From Acanthamoeba castellanii str. Neff (Eukaryota > Discosea > Longamoebia > Acanthamoebidae): a stretch of DNA of 64,000 nt. Below the pieces are notes generated by a model, which was not told the origin of the DNA, did not search any database, and worked only from the letters and a program-made list of their open reading frames with translations. Position numbers and translations under genes: made by a program. The DNA lies in assembly GCF_000313135.1 (NCBI RefSeq), contig NW_004457380.1:333648-397647 (forward strand), written 5' to 3'. Shown in pieces: positions 22,101-38,482 of this stretch. Position 1 is the first letter of the stretch; every line of letters begins with the position of its first letter.

Positions 22101-25100
22101 CCGCTTCACTACGAGGGCTACATGGTCCTCCTAAGGTGCGTGCTTGTTTAAGCTGGCGCAGTGCATTCGCGGGCGGTGGTTAAGGTGGCGAAGCATGGTT
22201 AAGGTGGTCGCTGACGTGTGTCTGGGCTGGCCGGTGGCAGGACGCTGGTCCAGTTGGAGAATCCGTCGCTGGCGTCGACCCTCTCGCTCACCCACTTTCC
22301 CGTGAGCGAGCAGTCGGCCTGGCTTCTCGAAGAGTTCGCCGAGCGACACCTCATTCCTCCCTTCTACACTAAGCTTGCGTGCGCTCCCCACCGTCGTGTG
22401 TCGATGGTCGTGTGTCGATGGTCGTGTGTCGTGTGTCGTGTGTCGTGTGTCGTGTGTGTCGTGTGCGCACTTGACAATGGGTGGTGTTACAGGTACCTGA
22501 GTATCATCACCAAGGTGTTCGAGGTTCGCAAGGAGTACCTCACCCACGTCATTACCACACTGCGCACTCTCATGGAGCTGCAACGCTCTGACGTTTGGTT
22601 CACTACGACCACGCAAGAGGTTCGTGTGTCGTGTTGCGAATGTCATTCGTGTGTGTCGTGTGTGTGTCGTGTGTATCGGGTGTGGTCTCATCGTGATGTA
22701 CACCACACAGCGTGATCTGTTCTACGCCACGGTGAGGGACCTGCGCGAGGAGGTGCGGCAGGTGCTGCTGCAGTACCACCGCAAGCTCAACAACTTCGTG
22801 ATGTGGGCCGAAGAGGAGACCAAGAAGTCGGCCCAGCGTCACATCTCCCCGGCGCAGCTCCAGAGTACGCCACCATGCATGCGCACCACCGCACACGCAC
22901 ACGCACACACGCACACACGCACACACGCACACACGCACACACGCACACACGCACTGACAAAAATGTTTGGAATGCAGAGCTGCAGGTGGAATCTGCGGTC
23001 GAGGCGCTGACCGACCTGCTTAGCATTCTTCTGGATCTGCTTCGGCTCATTCCGCCCATTCCTGACAAGTACGCCACCGCCTCGAAAGCCGGCCAATCGT
23101 CCGACGAGGTCGCCGTACGTCGCACCCAGCAGCCCATCGATTCATTTGGTGGAGGAGTTGATATTTTTTATGGGAGGCTGACGTGGCGCACACGTACACG
23201 CACCACCGCACACGCACGACACGCACACGGGGCGTCTGGCTGTGCAGTTGGTGTCTCCGCGGAAGAGCAGCACGACGGCGGCGATGAAAAGCAGCGGCAA
23301 CAGCAAGGGCACCAAGGCCGCCGGCCCCAAGCCGACCCTCAAACAGGAAATCGCCGAGTGGATCGAGGTATGTCGATCCACCCTTTACGCTCCCCATGTG
23401 AGATCATATATTAGGTTACATCTGACCAACACACAATATACAATTAATATATGTATATATAATATATATACATATGCAGGAGGGAATCAACATTCGGTTT
23501 GGCAAGTTCCAGGCACGCCTGCTACGTGTCGCTGAGATCAAACGTGCGCCACCTTAAACCACTGCAACCCGCCATTTTAACCATCTTCTGCCGCCACATT
23601 AAACTCGCGAGTCAATGTTGCGCGCGCGTGGACGCAGTGAAGCGGAGGGCCAAAGCGGAGGAGGAAGACGACGAGGGGTCGGGCGAGACCAAGGAGGGCG
23701 TGATCGCCGACATTTGCGACCACATCGTGTCGTCCCTCAACAAGGACGAGCGATACTACCAACAGCCCTTCCTCAAGTACGCAACTCTCCTTTTATTTCA
23801 ATTATTAATATATATATATATATATGTTAAGCCTCAAGAGATTCATTATATTTAATTTAAATGTATCATATAGTAACAATATGTATAATATTTAACATTT
23901 ATTGGATTGTAGGTTGGGCGGCGTCGATGTGGTGGAGCGGGCGCTGTTCCTCTACTACCCACACATTAAGGTGGCGGTGACCGAGTGGCTGCAGGGCGGC
24001 ACGGAGGACCCGCCCCTGACGGACCGCACGTTCGACGTCTACTTCGCGCTGCGCAAACTGCACCAGCTCATGTCCCAATACGATCGGTACCGGCCGGCAA
24101 CCCTCAACGTGCATTGCGTCGACGCTCACACATTGCGCGTGTGCGGTGGTGCGTGTGCCATGTGTGCGGTGGTGCGTGTGCGGTGTGCGTGGACAGGCAG
24201 GAGAAGCAGCAATTGTTGGACATTGACAAGCTGTTCCTCCCGTTCGTCGACAAGTATTTGACCCAGTGTAGGGAGAAACTCAAGGAGTGGTCGCAAACGG
24301 TACCGCACACGCACGCGCACCACCGCACACGAGGGATTCGTTGTCGATTGTTCTTTTTGTATGTTTTGTGATTGTAGGCCTTCAAAAACGATGATTGGAT
24401 GCCCATCGACAGCGAGGAGGAGGATGACGAGTTGCGCATTCTGCACTCGGTACGCTCCTCTCTTGGCCCATTTTATTTATTTATTTCTTGATTGATTGAT
24501 TGATTGATTGAGTGATTGATTTTTGATGTCTAATTAAAATCAATTTCAAAAAACAGGCCAGCGTGATCTCGCTGTTCTCGGCGATGCGTCAAGCCGTCCA
24601 ATTTTTGCTTCTCCTCAACCTCAACCTCTTCCCCTCTCTCCTGCACTTCACTAAGGTAAGAAGAACGTGTGCGTGCGTGCGTGCGTGCGTGCTGCGAGTG
24701 CGTGCGTGCTGCGAGTGCGTGCGTGCGTCGTGCGTGCGTGCGTGCGTTGACTGTGTGCGCTGTATGTGTTGCTGATTCTGTGGTCGTGTTTGGCCGCCCG
24801 CATCAAGACCGTGGGCGAGGTGGTCGACTACTATCTCTCCAAGCTCGAGAAGAGCGTCGCGAGCACTGTCATCATCCCCGCCGCTCTCCCCGATGATGAC
24901 GTACAGTCCTTGCCACGCGTGTGCGTGTGCGTGTGCGTACCGCAATTATGAGTCGATGCGTGTTTCTCACTCTTCGAACACAGGTACAGAAGGACGAAAA
25001 GGCGGACAAGCGCAAGAGCGAGAGCGCGAAGCGGAGCAGCAAGCGGCAGACCAACAACAAGCTGGGCAAGGTCGCCGCTGCGCTTCGCACCAAGCCCGCG

Positions 25101-27339
25101 GGCTTTGACGCCGAGGACGTGAGCAAACTCCCCACCACCGTCAACCAAGAGGTACTCATCATTATTCATTTCATTTATTTTTTTTTGGTTCTACTCACTT
25201 CTGTTCTCAAGTATACTGGAATTCCTTACATTTTTATGTATATGATGAACATGTGAATGTGTATATACGGAAATAGTTGTGCATCAAGATCAACAACGTG
25301 GAGACGATAGTGAAGCAGTTGGCCGGCCTCATGAAGGACCTGCACGCCAAGGTGCGCCGCATGTCACGCCAGTCCACTGGGACTGGCTCAGTAGTTGACT
25401 GTTAACGACTGACCGAATGAAAAAACTTGTCGCTGTCGTGGCCGCCCGGTGTGCGCAGCTCACGACGAAGGAGGACAAGGCCGAGCTGGCCCGGATCTTC
25501 GGCGGCATCTTCTCGGCCGTCGAACTGCGCTACAACCAGATCATCGCCATCATCACCTCCCACGTACCCCGCTCTCTCGCCTTTGCCCCTTCTCCATTCT
25601 TTCTCACTGTCATGTGCTGTGTGTGTCGTGTGTCGTGCTGTGCGTGTCGTGTGTCGTGCGCGTGTGCGTGTCGTGCGGGCAGATGAACGATTCGATCAAG
25701 CAAGTGATCTATTATCTGCTGGAAGGGGGCGCCAGCGAGGAAAAGCGGATCAAGGAAATCGAAAAGCAGGAACGCAAGGACCGGAAGGACAGCAAGGACA
25801 AGTCCCAAGCCCTTCTCGTCTCGCAGCCCTCTGAGTATGTCGCACGACACACACGACACACACGACACACACACGACACACACACGACACACACACGACA
25901 CACACACGACACACACGTCCCCGCACACGCACGCACGTGGGCTGACGTGGCTGGGCGTACTGTGTCAGGCAACTGCTTTCGCTTGCGGAGGAGCGCGTGG
26001 AGTACTTTTTCCAGTACCTCAACAGCGAGGTCGGGGTGCTCTCCGACCACCTCTACTTCGACGCCTTCTCCATCCTCCTCGCCCACGTGTGGACCGTCAT
26101 CGTCAAGGTACCAACGCCACGACACGCCGCACACGCACACGCACACGCCGCACGACACACGCTGATGAGGAATGTGTGGAATGTGTGGAATGGACAGGAC
26201 TTTGAGGAGCTGTTGCTGCCGGTGAGCGCGGAGACGGACCGGTACGGCCCGCGCAACCGGCCGCGGATCGCGAAGATGCTGGAGTACATCGTCACGCAGC
26301 TGCTCTTCGAGTTCTTCGAGGCCGATGGCGACGGGCTCGAGCGGGAGTACCTCGAGAGCACCACCGTTCTGCTCCGGCGCGCCATCGGTGCCTCTCTGCC
26401 TCGTGCAATTCACGTCACATACGCTGCCGGCAAATTCTCAACGCGTCTCGTGTGTCGTCGTGTGTCGTCGTGTGTCATGTCGATAGCGCTGTATGAGTTG
26501 GAGACGTCGGTGCTGAAGTCGATCTACCGGGGCATCGAGAAGAAGCACGAGACCGAGCAGACCAAGGTACGGCCCGAAGAACCTCCGTGTCTTCGCTTAG
26601 CTCAAGGCGCATGACATGCACCACCGCCGCGCACGCCGCAGGACGATCTGAAGGCCGACCCGTTGGAGGAGTGGCACGTTCTCTGCATTCTCACGGCCCG
26701 CCCCGGCGACAAGGTGCGCTCACACGCCCCTTCCACCGCCGCACGCGACTGTCGAGGCGGACTGGCGCCAGTCAGTTGTTACCACGCTGCTGCTGCTGCT
26801 GCTGCTGATCGCATGGTCATCGCAGGAGGCGCAAGAGTTCGTGACGGCCAAGCGGGCGTCGGCGCGCAACCAGACCATCCGCCGATTCTTCAAACTCAGC
26901 AAAAACGACCAACTCATCGCCGGTACCCTAACGATAGGAATAAAAACTAATACATAATAACTAATAAAATAATAAAATAATAAAATAAAATAAATAAGAA
27001 AATAAGAATACGAATAATAAACACACCTTCCTACTAATGTAATATATATATATTTAAAATTGATTACAGAATTTGAGTGCAACAATGCGGACAAGATCAG
27101 GGGGCGGCTGTACCTGTCCACGTCGAGCCTGTGCTTCGAGCCGCTGGTGGACGCCCGCAAGCTCATCATCTCCATCCAACAGATCACCTTCGTCGCCCGA
27201 GTACCTGCTCCTCGGTCTTCCCTCCTTCTCCTCTCGTTACACTAACCGTGTCGCGTGTGCCATCGTGTATCGTTGTGTGTGTGTCGTGTGTCGTGTGTCG
27301 TGTGTCGTGTGTCGTGTGTCGTGTGTCGTGTGTCGTGTG

Positions 27340-27376
<37 letters not shown>

Positions 27377-28660
27377 GTGTGTCGTGTGTCGTGTGTGTGT
27401 CGTGTGTCGTGTGCAGAACAAACACGTGAGCTTCCCTGATGCCATACAGATCACTGCCGACAAGGAGGTGCGTATGACACTCATGAGGCCAACAGTCTAC
27501 AACAGCTTTGTTTCTAACTGTCGTGTGTCGTGTGTCGCGTGTGCCGCGTGTGTCGTGTGCTAGGACTACGCGTTCTGGAGCTTCGCGTCGAACCGGTCGG
27601 AGGAGTGCTACGAGATGTTGATCGCGCAGGCGCGCCTGCTGGGCAACACGGCCATCGTGCCCTACGAGGAGATCTCCGCCGCTGACGACGTGTCGCGCAT
27701 CCAAATCGCGCACCACCCCATCTCGCCGCGCAACATCGTCTCTCCGCGCCGTCGCGAAAGGTGAACACACGACACACACACGACGCACACACGACACACG
27801 ACACACGTCTATACGACACACGACACACGACACACGACGCACACACGTGTTGCGTTGCGTGTGTCGTGTGTTGCGTGTGTCTTATGGTCGTTTGGTTATT
27901 CATTTATGTTTTTTGATTTGCAGGACAAAAACGATCACCAATTCAAAGCACCAATCGGAGAAGGAGGAGGAGCTCCTCTCCCTCTTCAACTTGCCCGATG
28001 ACGAGACCCTCATGCAACGTACGCACTCCCTTTTCCAGCTCTCCACACCCACTCGCTTGAATGACTCAAGCTGTGTCGTGCGTGTGTCGTGCGTGTGTCG
28101 TGTGACTGTGTCTTTGTGTAGAGTACGGGTGCGTGCTGAAGAGCAAGGCGTCGTCGGGTCCCGGCCGGCTGCTGATCTTCCGCTCCCACTTCTGCTTCCT
28201 GCCCTCCGTCGGCTCTTCGCTCGTACTCCGCTTCTTTCTTTCTTTCATTCTTTCTTTTAGCTCCGCGCCCTTCTTTCTGGGGGCAAGGCGACTTACGCGG
28301 TTGGTTGTGACATCCGTGGATGGCAGGTGAACGTGCCGGCGGCGGAGGTGAAGTCGGTGACCAAGAAGCGTACCGCCATCCTGCTGCCCAACGCTCTGTC
28401 GGTCTCCACGAACGCCGGGGCGAAGGTACCCAGACCAGTACAGATCAGTAGTGTGTGTGTGTGTGTGCGCGCGCGGCGTGTGCGTGTGCGAGTGCTGCGT
28501 GGGTCTTGAGCTTTCTCTCATCGTGTGCCGTGTCCCGACATTTTAGTACGCGTTCCATTCGCTGCTCAAGCGAAACGAGGCCTACTCGATCATGCGCGAG
28601 CAGATGGAGCAAGCCACCGAAGAGACGCGCCAACGGGGCGGCAAGACCAAGAAGAAGTGA
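19171..28660 (+). CDS. Munc13-family protein: C2, MUN (MHD1/MHD2) and two GRAM domains
   Basis: About 43 small exons. The N-terminus is acidic and Lys-rich. A C2 domain starts near 21026 (LPDYAGRLHIRVHGARDLPG; KCKTSEVRSLSPTWDEEFK; WEDWFPL). The MUN region follows, with MHD1-like SLFSAMRQAVQFLLLLNLNL, VVDYYLSKLEKSVASTV and LCIKINNVETIVKQLAGLMK, then MHD2-like RIAKMLEYIVTQLLFEFFEA, DGDGLEREYLES and ALYELETSVLKSIYRGIEKK. Two GRAM-type folds close the protein: IRGRLYLSTSSLCFEPLV and PGRLLIFRSHFCFLPSVG with YAFHSLLKRNEAYSIM. Munc13/Unc13 proteins template SNARE assembly and prime vesicles; GRAM domains bind phosphoinositides. The C2 loops lack the usual Asp cluster, so Ca2+ binding is unlikely. 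The stop is at 28660. Most junctions close in phase. In amoebae a role in contractile-vacuole or secretory traffic is plausible (inference). Confidence 0.88.
21451..21526. repeat. (ACACGC)n hexanucleotide repeat
   Basis: About twelve head-to-tail copies of a CACACG-type hexamer fill an intron between the VEASVW and NKVKLALDQ exons of the C2 domain. Confidence 0.85.
25846..25920. repeat. (ACACACACG)n tandem repeat in intron
   Basis: An array of ACACACG and ACACACACG units follows the LLVSQPSE exon of the MUN gene. Confidence 0.8.
27277..27415. repeat. GTGTGTC tandem repeat in intron
   Basis: Long GTGTCGTGTGTCG array with an inner (GT)n core, between the ITFVAR and NKHVSFPDAIQ exons of the first GRAM domain. 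Six-frame translation gives meaningless Cys/Val/Arg or His/Thr/Asp repeats. Confidence 0.85.
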
Positions 28661-29203
28661 TACAACATGCACAACATGTACATTTCTTTCTTCTTTTTCT
28701 TGTTTCTTACCAACAACGCTTGCAAAAATTGCTTGGTTAGAACAAGGTGAGGTGCACATCATGACGGAGGGGAGACGGTGCCGTCGTACCTTCTTCTCTC
28801 TGCAACTTGTTTTTTGTTCGGTTGCATGGCTCGGGGCTTTTGTGAGGTTGGAGACTTATGTCACATGTTTCTGGTGAGAAGAAAGAAAGAAGGAGAACGA
28901 GCGACGGAGCGAAGAACGCGGACTCGGTGTTGGTCTCGCCTGGTCTTGGAGGCGCGGCCGAGGCCAAGGCGGCGGACGAGTCGAAGAGGCGCCACTCCTT
29001 CTCTTGTAGAATTGTGAAAACTGCAAGAGCAGCTTTTCGTTTGTAACGTTGTCATACCACCGTGGCCTTCTACCACAGAAGGTCCAGGCAGCGGGACAAA
29101 AAGAAGCCCACGGTGGTAGTTACCGGAGTGGCGGGTCCTTCCACAACCCCCTACAAAACCATAGTACCAACCAAAACTCCTTTCTATCTTACTGCCCACT
29201 ACC
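28661..29203. other. Intergenic gap with an inverted repeat
   Basis: 3' side of the MUN gene and promoter side of the His-rich membrane gene. A + strand open stretch at 28858-29046 (GLGGAAEAKAADESKRRHSF) is weakly coding-like but unsupported. An inverted repeat pairs TACCACCGTGG near 29056 with CCACGGTGGTA near 29109. Confidence 0.4.
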
Positions 29204-30144
29204 ATGCACCACCACGGAGGCCACCACCAGCACCACCATGACCACTTCACCGGCCACCACCACCACCACCAGCACCATCACCCCTATGCCCCTCCGCCGC
29301 ATGCCCCCGTGCAGACATTCTCCGCCGGCGGCGCACCCTACGAAAATCAGATTCAGGTGGTCCACCACCACCACCACCTGAACCACGGCGGACCCGGCCA
29401 GGTGCGGGTCAAGATGGACCCGTCGTGCTTCGGCGCGGGCGCGTTCCCCGAGTACGTGCCCAACGAGATCCGCGGCCGTGTGGCCGACGGCGACTACGTG
29501 GCCCACGTGCGGCGGCTCAACCACGACCTGGCCGTGGCGGCGCGGTGGGGCTGGGGCGTGCTCCTGTGCGTGCTGGGCGTGGTCGGCGCTTTCATCGGCT
29601 TCGCCGTGTCGATGTTCACGGCCTTCAATGACGTCAGCAACTTCAAGTTCCCGTCGGCCGGCGCCCTGTGGCCGTGGGGCCTCCTCTTCGCCCTGAGCTT
29701 CGTGGGCATCGTCGTCTTCGCCATCATCTCCGCCGTCAAGGTACCTACTCAACAAAATTATTTACATTTTTGTAGACATTATTCATATGTTGATATGAAA
29801 AGTTGCAACTTCTCATTAACTGATGCGCAGGTCCAATCACAAAATGGTGCTGTGTTGTTAAATAGTCCAAGGCCGTGCTGAGGGAGCATGAGCAGTTGTT
29901 CAACGAGGGCCTGGGCCGTGACGCCGGCCTGGCCTTCCGGTTCGAGAGGAAGATCAAGGAGATCAAGCACGCCAAGGAGCGGTGGGACCCGGTCCTGAAG
30001 AAGCACGTCAAGCCCAAGACGGCCAAGGTGACGATGATCATCGACATCATTGGCGAACCCACCACCACGCCAGTGATCCCCCACTCGCTAGTGCCAGTTT
30101 CGCTCACCACCAGCCCGAGATCGTGGACAACCCGCAGTTGGTGA
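29204..30144 (+). CDS. His-rich two-span membrane protein
   Basis: ATG at 29204. The first 60 residues are dominated by His (MHHHGGHHQHHHDHFTGHHH), then a Pro/Ala linker and a second His run (QVVHHHHHLNHGG). A soluble segment (FPEYVPNEIRGRVADGDYVA) precedes two hydrophobic spans, WGVLLCVLGVVGAFIGFAVS and WPWGLLFALSFVGIVVFAII. After an intron (about 29742-29870, GTACCT to AATAG) the tail is charged and helical (LREHEQLFNEGLGRDAGLAF, FERKIKEIKHAKERWDP). The frame given ends at 30144. In another frame the final bases would read a plausible acidic tail (HHQPEIVDNPQLVMV), so the extreme C-terminus is uncertain. No family is recognised; metal binding by the His tail is an inference. Confidence 0.75.
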
Positions 30145-30475
30145 TGGTGTAACAAAAAAAAACACAATATCACAGAAAAATTGTTATTGTCTAAACTGAG
30201 ATTAACTTGTTGAAGAGGCTCCACCAGTCTGTGTGGAGGGAGGAGGCAGATGATATGCAACCCTCTACAAAGTGCTTGCCAGTACACACCACCATCCACC
30301 CAATGTTGAGGTTCACAACACAGTTCCCTGTTGGCACGCTCACACTTGCATTCCTGCCCCGAGAGCTTGCTGGCCACCTTCAAAGAACGCACAACGGATG
30401 ACAACCAGCTCTACATCGTGGGCAAGGTCGTCCAACCATTAATTAAGGCAGCTGATCACTTTTTCGTTTATTTTC
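30145..30475. other. Convergent 3' intergenic gap
   Basis: Lies between the + strand His-rich membrane gene and the end of the minus-strand ankyrin gene. A short A-run follows the first stop (30152-30160). CpG is sparse at 30200-30330. No coding signal was seen. Confidence 0.4.
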
Positions 30476-32863
30476 TCAGGAGGAAGGGCTCTCGGCTTGC
30501 TTTTGGAGCTCTGCGATGCGCCTGGCCCTGTGCGCCTCGAGGATGGCGGCGCACTGGGCGTGGTTGTTGTGCTGGGCCAAGTAGTGCGGCGTGCGCTGGC
30601 GCAGGTCCTTCATCTGATATCGCGCGCCGTGCTGCGGCCGATCACACAAATTGAAAGTGTGATTATTATTTGTAACAACAAATATATATAAAAAAAAATC
30701 GAAAAAGAAAAGGGGCTCGTACGTTGAGCAAGAGCTGGAGAGCCTCGGCGGCTCCGTTGCCGGCCGCGTAGTGCAGCGCGGTGAGGCCCAGATTGGCGCG
30801 GGCGTCCAACTGGCGTTCAGTCAGAGAACACACGTGCGCACACGACACGACACGACACGACACGACACGACACGACACGACACGACCAACGACACGACAC
30901 GACACGACAACATTGTCAGTGTTTTGTCTTTGAAAGAAGGAAAGGGCGCACGCACTTGTGGATGCGGCAGAGCGAGCAGCACGCGCAGCACTTCGACGTG
31001 ATTCCTCGCCGCCGCTCTGTTTGGCACCAGCCCACAAGTCAGCAGAAACAGAAGCGCACGGTGCGTGTCGTATGTCGTGTCGTATGTCGTGTCGTGTGCG
31101 CACGTAGATGAGTGTACATTGAATGAAAGAAAAGAAGGCCGACGTACATCATGAGCGCGGTGTGGCCGTGCCTGTTGACGACGGTCACATCGGCCCTCAG
31201 CTGCAGCAGGCGGCTGACCTCCTCAACATCCCCGCGCCCGGCGGCCTCTATCAGCTGCTGACCTCTGTACACACCGTGAGAATGTACCAACACGTGCATG
31301 TGCGGCGTGTGCGGTCGTGTCGTGTCGTGTCGTTGGTCGTGTCGTGTCGTTGGTCGTGTGCGCGTCGTGTCGTGTCGTGTCGTACAATGCGTGCGGATTT
31401 TCACGGACGGGGGCGGTGGCGGTGGCGGTGGCGGTGGCGGGTGCGGCAACAGGCGGTGGGGGTAAGGGTATGACTGGCTGGGCAACCTGGGGGTGAATCG
31501 CAAGACACACACGTACAACGCTCCATCATTTGCTGGTGTGCCATGCGTGCCGTGTCGTGTCGCGTGTCATGTTGCGTGTCATGTTGCGTGTCATGTTGCG
31601 TGTCATTGGTCGTGTCGTGTCGTTGGTCGTGTCGTGTCGTTGGTCGTGTCGTGTCGTGTCGAGGAGAGATTACGAGTGGCGAGGGTGGTGTGTCATCAGT
31701 CTGGCTCCCGAGCGAGAACTGTTGGCTGGCCTCGGGCTCCGTCGTCGTCGTCGCCATGGCCGTCGTCTCCGCCAACGGTTGCGGCTGCAGCTGAGGGAAC
31801 AGGTCGGGGCTGTTCTGGACCTCCTCTTCCTCCTTTTTCTCCTCCTCCTTCTCTTCCTTTTTCTCCTCCGTTTCCTTTGGCTTTTCCTTCGTCGCTTTCT
31901 TCTCCATTTCCTGCGGCTTCTTCGCGTCTTGCTCGGCCACCGCCGGCGTCGCGATGCTAACGATGATCGCACGAGGGAGCGCCGGCGCCGGCGCCGTCGC
32001 TGTCGCCTCCTCCTTCTTCTTCATTTTCTTTTTTTCAGGCGTCGTCGTCTTCTGCAGAGGGGTCGTCATGATCTCGTCGATGGCCTGCAGGCCCCAGTCC
32101 TCCTCGCGCACCTCCTTCTCTTCCTCTTCCTCTTCCTCATCTACTTGCTCCTTCCTCGTCTTCTTCTCCTTCTTCTTTATCTTCTGCGACTTCGTCTTCG
32201 GCTTCCTCTGCGCCGCAGCCGCGGCCTTCTTCCCGCCTCGCGGCTGCTGGGCGGACGTTCCGCGCCGCTGCCGCTTGGCCGCCGGAGGCTCCGCTCCGCC
32301 TCGTCTTCGTCTTCGTCTTCGTCGAGCACCACCGCCGCAGTACCCTCGGACGCGGGTCGCTTCTTGCGGCCTCTTGTTCTCGGCGGCGTCACGACTTCCT
32401 CTTCCTCCATTTCGTCGTCGCTTTCGCTTTTCTTGGCCGCCGCTTTCGCTTTCTTCGGGGATGCTGCCTTGGTGGCCGCGGCCCTCGTCTTGCGGGTGAT
32501 GCTGATCGGGTTGACCGACGATGATGACGACGATGATGATGAAGAAGACGATGAAGACGACGACGACGAGCGCGTACTAGGCTTGGGCGTGAGGTTGATG
32601 TCGACCTCGAGGACGTCGTCCTCGTCATCTTCCTCTGGATCGGCCTTGTACTCTTTCTCATCTTCTTCCTCTTCCTCTTCTTCCTCTTCCACTTCTTCCT
32701 CTTCTTCCTCTTCATCGCTCGGTATCTTTTCCTTGCCCTTTCTCCGCCTTTTCTCTTCGCGCACGTTGCCTTCTCCTTGCTTCAGGGCCTCCTCTACACT
32801 CATCGTTTGCTTCTGTTTTTGTTTTGGTTTTGTTTTTTTGGGGTTTTGTGAGTGATGGACCAT
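30476..32863 (-). CDS. Ankyrin-repeat protein with long acidic/basic low-complexity N-terminus (possibly 3' part of upstream gene)
   Basis: Possible starts are ATG at 32863 (MVHHSQNPKKTKPKQKQKQ) or 32803 (MSVEEALKQGEGN). About 450 residues of acidic Glu runs, a Ser run, Lys/Ala nuclear-type basic stretches and Pro/Thr text precede ankyrin repeats: QQLIEAAGRGDVEEVSRLLQ, VVNRHGHTALMIAAARNHVE, VLRVLLALPHPQ, LDARANLGLTALHYAAGNGA, AEALQLLLNHGARYQMKDLR and TPHYLAQHNNHAQCAAILEA, stopping at 30476. The repeat exons close in phase. In the acidic block near 32290-32330 the reading frame changes by one base: the first part ends AERSLRRPSG while the downstream frame reads AKRQRRGTSAQQPRGGKK. The gene starts within 10-70 bases of the end of the RCC1-chromo-BAH model and may be its C-terminal part. 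Confidence 0.65.
30838..30911. repeat. (CACGA)n pentanucleotide repeat in intron
   Basis: Head-to-tail ACACG pentamers, with one ACCAACG interruption, sit in an intron between two ankyrin exons. Confidence 0.9.
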
Positions 32864-32872
32864 CGCAATGCC

Positions 32873-38417
<5,545 letters not shown>

Positions 38418-38482
38418 CTTGTTGATTGCAGTGAATGGCTCAGAGATGATTGAGGGCTTCACGTGGAGTCACCCACTGCTCG

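Noticed and set aside
27237..27842. ORFs made of THDTRH or CVVCRVS repeats (also at 42374-42760 and 30771-31001)
   Set aside because: They are translations of intronic ACACG/GTGTCG arrays.
31530..32855. 441-aa + strand ORF rich in Leu, Arg and Ser
   Set aside because: Antisense of the acidic/basic low-complexity part of the minus-strand ankyrin gene.
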